Part shown: positions 1-8,370 of the stretch, piece after piece
Layout: every line of letters starts with the position of its first letter
How positions within the stretch are numbered: position 1 is the first letter of the stretch
Origin: Hahellaceae bacterium
GTDB lineage: Bacteria > Pseudomonadota > Gammaproteobacteria > Pseudomonadales > Oleiphilaceae
Assembly: GCA_016716085.1 (NCBI GenBank)
Contig: JADJWY010000005.1
Location: forward strand, 62,001 to 126,000
Direction of reading: 5' to 3'
DNA length: 64,000 bases
The notes under the pieces: generated by a model
What the model was told of the DNA's origin: nothing
The model's database searches: none
The model's input: the letters and a program-made list of their open reading frames with translations, nothing else
Position numbers and translations under genes: made by a program

Positions 1-623
1 TTAACCAGTTCAACGCAACCACCACACAACACCGCCTGCTCGCCGAACAGATCGGTTTCAGTTTCGTCTTTGAAGGTGGTTTCGATAATACCGGTACGGC
101 CGCCACCAATGGCAGACGCGTATGACAGCGCTACATTCTTCGCTTTGCCAGAGGCATCCTGATAGATAGCGATCAGGTCAGGGATACCCCCACCACGCTT
201 GAACTCGGAGCGCACAGTGTGCCCAGGCGCTTTAGGTGCAATCATGATGACATCCAGATCGCTGCGAGGAACGATCTGGTTGTAATGGATACAGAAGCCG
301 TGTGCAAACGCCAGCGTTGCGCCCTGCTTCAAATTAGGTTCGATCTGCGTGCTGTAGATGTCCGCCTGATTTTCGTCAGGCGCCAAAACCATAACAAGGT
401 CTGCACCTTTTACGGCTTCTTCAACTTCGGCAACTTTCAGGCCGGCCGCTTCAGCCTTTTTCCAGGAGCCGGAACCCTTGCGCAGCGCAACCGTCACACC
501 CGCCACGCCAGAATCTTTCAGGTTGTTCGCATGCGCGTGGCCCTGTGAGCCGTAACCCACGATCACCACCTGCATTTTCTGGATAATCGACAAATCCGCG
601 TCTTTATCGTAATAAATTTGCAT
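1..623 (-). CDS. ilvC: Ketol-acid reductoisomerase, 3' part missing
   Basis: Third common step of valine, leucine and isoleucine synthesis: NADPH-dependent isomeroreduction of acetohydroxy acids, in the cytoplasm. The first 207 codons are present; the rest lies beyond the left edge. The visible part is the N-terminal Rossmann domain, with the dinucleotide-binding GYGSQGHA near residue 25 and family motifs such as APKAPGHTVR and the GGGIPDLIA stretch. The ATG at 621-623 is preceded by a GGGGAAAG ribosome-binding site. It lies 62 bases behind ilvH on the same strand, so it is probably the last gene of an ilvI-ilvH-ilvC operon. The identification is secure; only the length is unknown. Confidence 0.97.
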   Translation of the reverse strand, partial: MQIYYDKDADLSIIQKMQVVIVGYGSQGHAHANNLKDSGVAGVTVALRKGSGSWKKAEAAGLKVAEVEEAVKGADLVMVLAPDENQADIYSTQIEPNLKQGATLAFAHGFCIHYNQIVPRSDLDVIMIAPKAPGHTVRSEFKRGGGIPDLIAIYQDASGKAKNVALSYASAIGGGRTGIIETTFKDETETDLFGEQAVLCGGCVELV

Positions 624-685
624 TTCTTTCCCCTATTACGTTTGTGCCAACCCTTTGGCGGCATTCTGATTGAAAAACCGTGTCA

Positions 686-1177
686 CTAGAGACTGAGCGT
701 CTTCTCGCCTCTTGAAATTCCAGACACACCACTTCGAACCACTTCCAGAACGCCACCCTGCCCAACGGCTTCAATGAACGCATCCAGCTTTTCTGTTTCT
801 CCGGTTAACTGAACGGTATAAACCGTCGCAGTCACATCGACGATCTGCCCTCTGAAAATATCGACCGTGCGCTTTATTTCAGCTCGGTGAGCGCCTGTCG
901 CTTTCAGCTTGATCAGCATCAGCTCCCGTTCGATATGGGCCCCTTCGGTCAAATCCACTACCTTGACAACCTCAATCAACTTGTTGAGCTGCTTGGTAAT
1001 TTGCTCGATAACCCGATCAGACCCCACAGTGGTCACAGTAAGACGCGAGAGCGTCGAATCTTCTGTCGGTGCAACCGTCAGGGTTTCGATGTTGTAATTT
1101 CGCTGGGAAAATAGTCCAACGACCCGAGACAAAGCGCCCGGCTCGTTTTCCACCAGCATTGAAATAATCCGTCGCAT
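686..1177 (-). CDS. ilvH: Acetolactate synthase, small regulatory subunit
   Basis: Regulatory subunit of acetohydroxyacid synthase; it raises activity of the large subunit and in this family confers valine feedback inhibition. At 163 residues it is the usual size for IlvH. An N-terminal ACT domain (about residues 3-80, with ENEPGALSRVVGLFSQRNYNI at its start) is followed by the conserved C-terminal domain (about 85-160). The ATG comes 2 bases after the stop codon of the large-subunit gene, so the two subunits are made from one message. The called start matches the family N-terminus MRRIISMLVENE. Nothing unusual is seen. Confidence 0.97.
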   Translation of the reverse strand: MRRIISMLVENEPGALSRVVGLFSQRNYNIETLTVAPTEDSTLSRLTVTTVGSDRVIEQITKQLNKLIEVVKVVDLTEGAHIERELMLIKLKATGAHRAEIKRTVDIFRGQIVDVTATVYTVQLTGETEKLDAFIEAVGQGGVLEVVRSGVSGISRGEKTLSL

Positions 1178-1179
1178 GG

Positions 1180-2907
1180 CTACACCCTTTCCGTCTTGCT
1201 AAGCCACATATCTTTCATGGAGCCACGCGCCACCTGCATGGGATAAACATGCTCGTAGGGATCCACATAGATATCGACAAAGACCAGTTTATCCTTCATC
1301 GCAAAGGCTTTTTTCAGGCCCGCTTCGAGTTCATCCGGGCTGCGAATGGTAATTCCGACATGACCATAGGCTTCTGCCAGCTTCATAAAATCCGGCAGGG
1401 ACTTCATGTAACTGTGCGAGTGACGCGCCTCATAGTTCATATCCTGCCACTGTCGCACCATGCCCAGCGACTGGTTATTTAAATTGATAATCTTGATCGG
1501 CAGCGCGTATTGATTACAGGTGGAGAGTTCCTGAATATTCATCTGGATGCTACCCTCGCCCGTGACACACACCACCTCTTCCTTGGGATAGTGAAGCTTG
1601 ACGCCCATCGCGGCAGGAAGTCCAAAGCCCATCGTCCCGAGACCGCCCGAATTAATCCAGCGGTTCGGCTTGTCGAACTTGTAGTACTGCGCAACAAACA
1701 TTTGATGCTGCCCAACATCAGAGGTCACGATGGCATTGCCCTTCGTCACCTTCCAAAGCGCCTCAATCGCCTGCTGCGGCTTGATTTTCTCGCTGTCATC
1801 AGTGCGATAGCGACCACCATGGTAAGCACGCCACTCATTGAGTTTTTTCCACCAGGACGCCAATGCTTCTGCATCAGATTTTTCTTCTGATTCATCCACC
1901 AGCGAAATCATCTCTTTCAGCACTGTTGCAGCGGGCCCAACGATGGGCACATCCGCCTGAACAGTCTTGGAGATAGAGGCAGGATCCACATCGATGTGAA
2001 TAATTTTGGCACCAGGACAAAACTTTTCGGTCGCATTCGTCACGCGGTCATCAAAGCGCGCACCAACAGCAAGAATCAAATCGCTGTGATGCATGGCCAT
2101 ATTGGATTCATAACTACCATGCATACCCAGCCACCCCAGACACTGCTTGTCGGTTTGTGGATAGCAACCAATCCCCATCAGCGTGGTCGTAATTGGAAAG
2201 CCGGTTTTACGAACCAGCTCGGTCAACTCTTTACAAGCCTGCCCCAACACAACACCGCCACCGGCATAGACGATTGGGCGACGCGCCCTCATCATCATTT
2301 CGACAGCCTTCTTGATCTGGCCGGTATGGCCTTTTGAAGGCGGCGAGTAGGAGCGCAGCTTGACCTTTTTCGGATAGACGTATTCGTAACGCTCGTTGGG
2401 GGTCGTCATGTCTTTGGGAATATCGACTACAACCGGACCGGGTCGACCGGATTGCGCCAGATAGAACGCCTTCTTCAGCACGACAGGGATTTCCGTCGGA
2501 TGCCTGACACTGAAGCTGTGCTTGACGATAGGTCGCGACACGCCAAGCATGTCCGTTTCCTGGAAAGCGTCTTCGCCAATCAGTGATGAAGGCACCTGCC
2601 CGCACAGAACCACCATCGGAATGGAATCCATAAATGCGGTTGCAATACCGGTAACCGTATTGGTTGCACCGGGGCCTGAAGTTACGAGCACAACGCCCGC
2701 TTTGCCGGATGCCCTTGCATAGCCGTCAGCCATATGGGCTGCCGCCTGCTCATGACGAACCAGAATATGTTTGACTTTGTCCTGGCGGAACAGGGCGTCG
2801 TATATATGTAACGCCGCGCCCCCGGGATAACCATAAATGTACTCGATACCCTCGTCCTGCAGGAATCGGACGATCATATCAGCGCCAGATAGCATTTCTG
2901 CTGTCAC
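1180..2907 (-). CDS. ilvI: Acetolactate synthase, large catalytic subunit
   Basis: ThDP-dependent condensation of two pyruvates, or pyruvate with 2-oxobutyrate: the first common step of branched-chain amino acid synthesis. At 575 residues it has normal length with the three-domain ThDP-enzyme layout. The cofactor-activating glutamate is E53, within RHEQAAAHMA. The ThDP/Mg motif reads GEG at 450-452 followed by NN at 477-478, where many homologues have GDG. The start is GTG, supported by GAGAGG about six bases upstream; the in-frame ATG four codons later has no ribosome-binding site. First gene of the ilvI-ilvH-ilvC unit, with a 430-base region upstream that could hold its promoter. Could equally be labelled ilvB. 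Confidence 0.96.
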   Translation of the reverse strand: MTAEMLSGADMIVRFLQDEGIEYIYGYPGGAALHIYDALFRQDKVKHILVRHEQAAAHMADGYARASGKAGVVLVTSGPGATNTVTGIATAFMDSIPMVVLCGQVPSSLIGEDAFQETDMLGVSRPIVKHSFSVRHPTEIPVVLKKAFYLAQSGRPGPVVVDIPKDMTTPNERYEYVYPKKVKLRSYSPPSKGHTGQIKKAVEMMMRARRPIVYAGGGVVLGQACKELTELVRKTGFPITTTLMGIGCYPQTDKQCLGWLGMHGSYESNMAMHHSDLILAVGARFDDRVTNATEKFCPGAKIIHIDVDPASISKTVQADVPIVGPAATVLKEMISLVDESEEKSDAEALASWWKKLNEWRAYHGGRYRTDDSEKIKPQQAIEALWKVTKGNAIVTSDVGQHQMFVAQYYKFDKPNRWINSGGLGTMGFGLPAAMGVKLHYPKEEVVCVTGEGSIQMNIQELSTCNQYALPIKIINLNNQSLGMVRQWQDMNYEARHSHSYMKSLPDFMKLAEAYGHVGITIRSPDELEAGLKKAFAMKDKLVFVDIYVDPYEHVYPMQVARGSMKDMWLSKTERV

Positions 2908-3337
2908 GGTAGCCTCTCTTTTCGTGTATTTTCAGATGCTGGATGTGTCCAAAGCTGTCCCTGGCTGCTGGCCAAAAAGACTAAGCCACACTTGCCCTTC
3001 AACGCGAGAGGATGTCTCTTGCAAACTGGATGGAGTAAGCCGAAATGTGTGGTCTCGTATCGGGGAACCAAAAAATTGTGCTTTTCGGTTGCCACGCTTG
3101 TGCAACACGCAATTTTGACAGCTCAGAATATTTTTTCAACCGAAAATTCTCAAAACCGAACGGAATCGGCATGAAATCAAGCCTTTTGAGTGGACTTCAA
3201 CCATTATATCGGGATATATCAGGAATGGTCGTCTGCACGCCTTGGGAATACCAGCTTCACCTTTACCGGTCTGTTTCCCTCATCTATGCTTTGAAAACAA
3301 CTGCACGCCTGCCGACATCAGGAGCCTGGATACAACC
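2908..3337. other. 430-base intergenic region between divergent ilvI and the DUF4124 gene
   Basis: No convincing gene is present. For ilvI (minus strand) a weak promoter can be drawn: -35 TTGAAA at 3134-3139, 16 bases, -10 CAAAAT at 3112-3117, which would leave a leader of about 200 bases. For the DUF4124 gene (plus) TTTACC at 3262-3267, 17 bases, TATGCT at 3285-3290 is possible. Both match consensus only partly. A small inverted repeat, TATATC-GG-GATATA, sits at 3205-3218. I looked for an attenuator leader peptide rich in Leu, Val and Ile and for a T-tailed hairpin before ilvI, and found neither. Confidence 0.5.
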
Positions 3338-3811
3338 ATGAACAGCCTATTACTGACGCGCGCTCAACACCTGACACTCAGCGGAGCCCTGGCTCTCGCA
3401 ACGCTATCACTACCTGCCTGGGCGGGCGTTTACAAGTGGGTGGATGCCGATGGCGTGGTGCATTACTCAGATCAACGACCTGAGGGTGTTTCCAGCCAGG
3501 AAATGGGCATCAAACCTATCCCTCGCTCGGGCAGCGAAGGAGCTTCCGTTGGACTTGATGAACAGGTCCGCACACTGGACGAGAAGCAGGAGCTTGAACG
3601 CCTGCGAGACCAGCAAGCGAGCGAGAATGCGGAGGCAGCCAAACGCGAAGCCGACAATTGCAAAATGGCCAAAGAGAATCTCGATGTGCTAATGAAGCAG
3701 GCGCGCATCAGAGCCAAGGGCGATGACGGCGAATTGCACTTTCTCACCCCTGAAGAAATTTTGGAGCAACGCAAAAAGGCTCAGGAAGTCATTGACCGTG
3801 ACTGCAAATAG
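3338..3811 (+). CDS. DUF4124-domain secreted protein
   Basis: Unknown function. The 157-residue protein begins with a signal peptide (about residues 1-29, hydrophobic core with ALATLSLPAWA before the cleavage point). A DUF4124 motif follows at once: VYKWVDADGVVHYSDQRP, a short beta-rich envelope domain common in gammaproteobacteria. The remainder (about residues 70-156) is highly charged and Glu/Lys/Gln-rich, probably a coiled coil, and ends close to a cysteine. The ATG at 3338 is chosen because it starts the signal peptide; an upstream in-frame extension to 3242 would bury it. GGAG lies 13 bases upstream. Convergent with clpB, with a hairpin between them. The location outside the cytoplasm is inferred from the signal peptide. 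Confidence 0.85.
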   Translation: MNSLLLTRAQHLTLSGALALATLSLPAWAGVYKWVDADGVVHYSDQRPEGVSSQEMGIKPIPRSGSEGASVGLDEQVRTLDEKQELERLRDQQASENAEAAKREADNCKMAKENLDVLMKQARIRAKGDDGELHFLTPEEILEQRKKAQEVIDRDCK

Positions 3812-3837
3812 TCTTTGAGGGCAAAACCCTCAAAGAC
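3811..3837. terminator. Hairpin between convergent DUF4124 gene and clpB
   Basis: A perfect 11-base inverted repeat: GTCTTTGAGGG at 3811-3821, a five-base loop, and its complement at 3827-3837. It begins at the last base of the DUF4124 stop codon. There is no T-run on either side, so it is not a textbook intrinsic terminator, but its place between two converging genes fits transcript ending or 3'-end protection for both. Confidence 0.5.
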
Positions 3838-3868
3838 TTAACAGTCCAAGCAGGAATGGTCTCCCCCC

Positions 3869-6457
3869 TTAATGCAGAGACCGCTTCACGAAACGGACAA
3901 CCCCGTCGTCCAGCTCAGCGGTAATACTATCCCCACGCTGAAACTTTCCGTTGAGAATATCCTGCGCCAGGGGATTCTCGATACGCTGCTGAATCGCACG
4001 CTTGAGCGGTCGCGCACCGTAAACGGGGTCAAAGCCTGCCTCGCTCAGCAATTTCATTGCGGCGTCTGAAATCGTGAGTTTCAGCTCCTGATCTGCCAGA
4101 CGGCGGTTAAGCAGCTCGATCTGGATGCCTGCGATACCTGCAATTTGCCCTTCGGTGAGCGGATGGAAGACGACAACCTCATCAATCCGGTTGATAAACT
4201 CCGGCCTGAAATGACGCCCTACCACCTCCAGCACAGCCCCTTTGATTTCCTGATAATCCTCATCCCGACCGCCCATGGACTGAATCAGATCAGACCCCAG
4301 GTTCGAGGTCATCACGATTACCGTGTTACGGAAGTCCACCGTGCGCCCCTGACCATCCGTTAAACGACCATCGTCCAGCACCTGCAGCAGGATATTGAAG
4401 ACATCCGGATGCGCCTTTTCGACTTCATCCAGCAGCAGAACAGAATAGGGACGGCGACGCACGGCCTCGGTCAGATACCCACCTTCTTCATAACCGACGT
4501 AACCAGGAGGTGCACCGATCAAACGTGCGACGGAATGTTTTTCCATAAACTCCGACATATCGATGCGCACCATGGCATCTTCAGTATCAAAGAGGAAGTT
4601 GGCAAGGGATTTACAAAGCTCGGTTTTACCCACGCCCGTTGGCCCCAAAAACAGAAACGAGCCGTTGGGACGATTAGGATCGCTGAGCCCCGCTCGAGAG
4701 CGCCGCACCGCATTCGCAACCGCCACCACTGCTTCATCCTGGCCAATGACGCGCTGGTGTAGCGCATCTTCCATACGCAGGAGCTTTTCGCGCTCGCCTT
4801 CGAGCATGCGGGACACCGGAATCCCCGTCCACTTAGAGACGATTTCGGCAATCTCCTCATCGGACACACGGTTGCGCAGAAGCTTCATTTCGAGCATCTC
4901 TGCCTGGCTCGCCATATCCAACTGCTTTTCCAGAGCCGGAATACGGCCATACTGCAACTCAGACATGCGCGCCAGGTCACCCTGGCGACGCGCCGATTCG
5001 AGATCAACCCGGGCCTGCTCCAATTCACTCTTGATTTTCTGAGTTCCCTGCAACGCCGCTTTTTCCGCACTCCAGACTTCATCCAGGTCAGCGAACTCTT
5101 TCTCTACGTCCTGAATTTGGGCGTTCAGCTCATCCAGTGTTTTCTTCGAGGCAACGTCTTTTTCCTTTTTCACGGCCTCCCGCTGCATTTTTAGCTGAAT
5201 CAGGCGACGCTCCAGACGATCAAGGGGTTCAGGCTTGGAGTCAATTTCCATGCGAATCTGGCTAGCGGCTTCGTCCACAAGATCAATCGCTTTGTCGGGC
5301 AACTGACGGTCAGTGATATAACGCTGAGACAGCTTGGCCGCCGCAATAATCGCCCCATCGGTGATTTCAACCCCATGGTGAACTTCATAGCGCTCTTTCA
5401 GGCCGCGAAGGATGGCGATGGTGTCTTCAACACTGGGCTCATCAACCAGGACTTTTTGAAAGCGCCGCTCGAGCGCAGCATCTTTCTCGATATATTCTCT
5501 ATACTCGTCAAGCGTCGTAGCCCCGACACAGTGAAGCTCTCCGCGCGCCAGCGCGGGCTTCAGCATATTACCCGCGTCCATGGAGCCCTCGGCCTTACCC
5601 GCGCCCACCATGGTATGCAATTCATCAATGAACAGAATGATCTGCCCTTCCTGCTTGGCAAGTTCGTTGAGAACACCTTTCAAACGCTCCTCAAATTCAC
5701 CACGGAATTTTGCCCCGGCGATCAGCGCGCCCATATCGAGAGAGAGAACCCGTTTGTTCTTGAGACCTTCCGGAACTTCACCATTAACGATGCGCTGGGC
5801 CAAACCCTCGACAATCGCTGTTTTACCAACGCCAGGCTCGCCAATCAGGACAGGATTGTTCTTACGACGGCGCTGAAGCACCTGTATTGTGCGGCGAATC
5901 TCGTCGTCCCTGCCAATGACAGGGTCCAGCTTGCCATCGGTCGCTTTAGCCGTTAGATCAATGGTAAAGCGCTCCAAGGCCTGGCGGTTATCTTCTGCAC
6001 CCTGCTCTCTCACTTTCTCTCCCCCTCGCATCGCTTCAATTGCTTTCGTGAGCTTGTCCTGAGACGCTCCCACGCCCTTCAACATGGCCTGCATCGGCCC
6101 TTGCGCTTCAAATGCTGCCGCCACGATCAGCTCACTGGAGATGAATTGATCCTGGCGTTTTTGCGCCAGCTTGTCTGCATGATTCAGAAGACGGCTCAAG
6201 TCATTGGACACATGCACATCTGCATCGACGGACTGCACCCTCGGCAATCCGTCTAAAGCCTGGTCCAGCTGCTTACGAAGGTTAGCTACATCGGCACCGG
6301 CCTGCTGCAACAGACTTCCAATTGCACTACCCTGCTGATCCAGTAATGCTTTGAACAGATGGCTTGGCTCGATAAAGTTATGATCCCGCCCCAGCGCCAG
6401 AGACTGCGCATCGGATAACGCCATTTGAAGGCGGCTGGTCAGCTTGTCAAATCGCAT
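3869..6457 (-). CDS. clpB: ClpB protein disaggregase
   Basis: Hexameric AAA+ chaperone that works with DnaK to pull apart heat-induced aggregates in the cytoplasm. The 862 residues match the full-length form. Order: N-terminal Clp repeat domain (about 1-145), first AAA+ domain with Walker A GEPGVGKT at 206-213, the coiled-coil middle domain that separates ClpB from ClpA and ClpC (about 405-525), and a second AAA+ domain with Walker A GPTGVGKT near 605. It lacks the ClpP-binding loop expected of protease partners. The ATG is preceded by GAGGGG. The heat-shock-type promoter at 6533-6562 indicates control separate from pgeF upstream. Confidence 0.98.
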   Translation of the reverse strand: MRFDKLTSRLQMALSDAQSLALGRDHNFIEPSHLFKALLDQQGSAIGSLLQQAGADVANLRKQLDQALDGLPRVQSVDADVHVSNDLSRLLNHADKLAQKRQDQFISSELIVAAAFEAQGPMQAMLKGVGASQDKLTKAIEAMRGGEKVREQGAEDNRQALERFTIDLTAKATDGKLDPVIGRDDEIRRTIQVLQRRRKNNPVLIGEPGVGKTAIVEGLAQRIVNGEVPEGLKNKRVLSLDMGALIAGAKFRGEFEERLKGVLNELAKQEGQIILFIDELHTMVGAGKAEGSMDAGNMLKPALARGELHCVGATTLDEYREYIEKDAALERRFQKVLVDEPSVEDTIAILRGLKERYEVHHGVEITDGAIIAAAKLSQRYITDRQLPDKAIDLVDEAASQIRMEIDSKPEPLDRLERRLIQLKMQREAVKKEKDVASKKTLDELNAQIQDVEKEFADLDEVWSAEKAALQGTQKIKSELEQARVDLESARRQGDLARMSELQYGRIPALEKQLDMASQAEMLEMKLLRNRVSDEEIAEIVSKWTGIPVSRMLEGEREKLLRMEDALHQRVIGQDEAVVAVANAVRRSRAGLSDPNRPNGSFLFLGPTGVGKTELCKSLANFLFDTEDAMVRIDMSEFMEKHSVARLIGAPPGYVGYEEGGYLTEAVRRRPYSVLLLDEVEKAHPDVFNILLQVLDDGRLTDGQGRTVDFRNTVIVMTSNLGSDLIQSMGGRDEDYQEIKGAVLEVVGRHFRPEFINRIDEVVVFHPLTEGQIAGIAGIQIELLNRRLADQELKLTISDAAMKLLSEAGFDPVYGARPLKRAIQQRIENPLAQDILNGKFQRGDSITAELDDGVVRFVKRSLH

Positions 6458-6532
6458 AATGAATGCCCCTCAATCAGTTGACTGGCTGGCTACCGACAAT
6501 GTTTTGTGGCAGACAGCTCCTTATGGCTTCCA

Positions 6533-6562
6533 ATGTGGGGGTATTTAAGACGGGTTCAAGGG
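6533..6562 (-). promoter_or_regulatory. Sigma-32 heat-shock promoter of clpB
   Basis: On the minus strand the sequence reads CCCTTGAA, 14 bases, CCCCACAT, against the known sigma-32 consensus CCCTTGAA-N13/14-CCCCATNT. The -35 lies at 6555-6562 and the -10 at 6533-6540, in the 126-base gap between pgeF and clpB. Transcription would start about 70 bases before the clpB ATG. Control by sigma-32 is an inference from the match and from the known regulation of clpB. Confidence 0.85.
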
Positions 6563-6583
6563 CTTATCAAGAGAAGTTGAATG

Positions 6584-7360
6584 TCACTTGAGATAGATCA
6601 AACTGGCCATGCGCCCGGTGACGCCATCGCGTCGATAGGAAAAAAAACGCCTGGCATCCAGAAAGGTGCAATACGCTCCTCCATAAACAGATTTAATGCC
6701 GGCCAACGCCAAACGTTGGCGCGCCGCGGCATAAAGATCGAGATACCATTTGCCCGCACGGTCGGCTGGAAGAAAGCAAGCTGCTAATTGCGGACTCAGC
6801 GCAAGATACTGCGCTCTCACCTCCTCTCCCACTTCGAACGCAGCACCGCTGATGGCAGGACCGAGCCAGGCCATCAGGTGACCAGAGCCCCCATACGCTG
6901 CACAGGTCGCCTCTAAAACACCTGCAGCAAGCCCGCGCCACCCGGCATGAGCAGCCGCCACCCAGCTACCCTGATCATCGCACAAGAGCACCGGCAGACA
7001 GTCTGCCGTCATAACCAGACACACCTGACTGGCAGAGGTCGCATAGGCCGCATCCGCCTCTGGCGGCTGCAAATGAGACGGCTCAGCCTCAGCATGCAGA
7101 ACACACCGACCATGCACCTGGTTGAGCCAATGGATGCTTTCGGGCGTAAGGCCCAGCGCGGTAGCAAGACGCTGACGATTCAGGTGTACGTGTGCGGGTG
7201 AATCACCCACATGAGCCCCCAGATTGAAGTCGTCATACGGCGGCAGACTCACGCCGCCGGAGCAGCGAAGGGTTGAGCGTGCGACAACTGACGCCGGCGC
7301 AGGCCAGTCAGGGATAATCCACTGTAAATCAGGCAAACGCATCACCGGCACTGCGCTCAT
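6584..7360 (-). CDS. pgeF: PgeF/YfiH family purine nucleoside phosphorylase, peptidoglycan editing factor
   Basis: Member of the YfiH/LACC1 family: zinc enzymes acting on purine nucleosides. In E. coli PgeF keeps non-canonical amino acids out of peptidoglycan stems. The 258-residue protein carries the family signatures: the LNQVHG histidine segment (about residue 80), TADCLPVLL (about 118-126) and AAHAGWRGLA (about 135-144), which supply the Cys and His metal ligands. It overlaps the end of rluD by 32 bases from the first ATG; a second ATG at 7342 would shorten the overlap to 14, and neither has a clear ribosome-binding site. rluD-pgeF are likely translated together, as in many gammaproteobacteria. 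Confidence 0.93.
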   Translation of the reverse strand: MSAVPVMRLPDLQWIIPDWPAPASVVARSTLRCSGGVSLPPYDDFNLGAHVGDSPAHVHLNRQRLATALGLTPESIHWLNQVHGRCVLHAEAEPSHLQPPEADAAYATSASQVCLVMTADCLPVLLCDDQGSWVAAAHAGWRGLAAGVLEATCAAYGGSGHLMAWLGPAISGAAFEVGEEVRAQYLALSPQLAACFLPADRAGKWYLDLYAAARQRLALAGIKSVYGGAYCTFLDARRFFSYRRDGVTGRMASLIYLK

Positions 7361-8294
7361 TCAACAGCGCAATCAAATGTGTCATGTCCTCCGGCAGATC
7401 AATTTCCCAGGACATCAGCTCATTCGTCGCCGGATGAACCAACTCCAGACGCTTGGCATGTAAGGCCTGTCGACCAAAGCTCTGAATTGTCTTCAGCAAT
7501 TCTGGCGATGCCCCTCGTGGGTACCGCGGATTGGAGGCATACAGCGTATCACCAATAATCGGCAAACGGACATGCGCCAGGTGAACGCGAATCTGGTGCG
7601 TCCGCCCGGTTTTAAGTTTTACCCGAAGATGCGCGACGCCAGGCCATTGCTGAAGAACACCGTAGTCTGTATACGCAGGTTTTCCTGAGTTAATTACCGC
7701 CATTTTCAGACGCTGATTCGGATGCCTGCCGATGGGTGCATCTACACTGCCTCCGCCGGTGACATCACCCAACACGAGTGCCTCATACTGCCGCCCCATG
7801 GTTCGCGACTGCAGTTGGTTGACGAGAGAGGTATGAGCCACTGCGGAACGTGCTACCACCATCAAACCGGAGGTGTCCTTATCGAGACGGTGAACGATAC
7901 CGGCACGAGGCAGGCAGGCCAGTTCCGGGTAGTGATGTAACAATGCATTTACCAGGGTTCCATCAGGATTTCCTGCCGCAGGATGCACCACCAGCCCCAC
8001 GGGTTTGTTGAGCACGATCAAGTGCTCGTCTTCATAAACGACGTCCAGAGGGATCGATTGCGCCTCCCAGCGCTCGCTCGGCTGCAGCGTCAAATTAAGG
8101 CTCACCTGTTCACCACCGATCACTTTTTCCTTGGGTTTGACGCGCTGCCCTTCCAACAAAATATGCCCCTCTTTGATCCATTGCTGGATTCGGGCGCGAG
8201 AATGTTCCGGCAGCAACTCCGCCAAAACCGCATCAAAACGCTGTCCTTCATGTGAAAATGGAAGGGTGAGTGTGGAAATTAAACTTTCACTCAA
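7329..8294 (-). CDS. rluD: 23S rRNA pseudouridine synthase RluD
   Basis: Makes pseudouridines in helix 69 of 23S rRNA (1911, 1915 and 1917 in E. coli), needed for normal ribosome assembly. An N-terminal S4 RNA-binding domain is followed by the RluA-type catalytic domain with HRLDKDTSGL, whose aspartate is the nucleophile. I place the start at the TTG at 8292-8294: CAGGAG stands six bases before it, and the resulting 321 residues, beginning (M)SESLISTL, match the E. coli length of 326. The open frame extends to 8423, but that would run into the bamD coding region and leave no room for divergent promoters. Confidence 0.93.
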   Translation of the reverse strand: MSESLISTLTLPFSHEGQRFDAVLAELLPEHSRARIQQWIKEGHILLEGQRVKPKEKVIGGEQVSLNLTLQPSERWEAQSIPLDVVYEDEHLIVLNKPVGLVVHPAAGNPDGTLVNALLHHYPELACLPRAGIVHRLDKDTSGLMVVARSAVAHTSLVNQLQSRTMGRQYEALVLGDVTGGGSVDAPIGRHPNQRLKMAVINSGKPAYTDYGVLQQWPGVAHLRVKLKTGRTHQIRVHLAHVRLPIIGDTLYASNPRYPRGASPELLKTIQSFGRQALHAKRLELVHPATNELMSWEIDLPEDMTHLIALLNERSAGDAFA

Positions 8295-8309
8295 TCGACG
8301 CTCCTGGTG

Positions 8310-8339
8310 TTGCAGTTCGTTAGTAGTGTGGAATAATAC
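8310..8339 (+). promoter_or_regulatory. Candidate promoter for bamD
   Basis: TTGCAG at 8310-8315, an 18-base spacer, and TAATAC at 8334-8339 sit in the 76-base gap between divergent rluD and bamD, about 32 bases before the bamD start. The match is moderate. A second -10-like TATTAT at 8342-8347 overlaps the area, so the exact element is uncertain. Confidence 0.4.
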
Positions 8340-8370
8340 TCTATTATCCCTGACTTTGTTGGATCCTGTT

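Noticed and set aside
2908..3337. Attenuator leader peptide for ilvI
   Set aside because: The only minus-strand small frame here is not enriched in Leu, Val or Ile, and no T-tailed hairpin follows.
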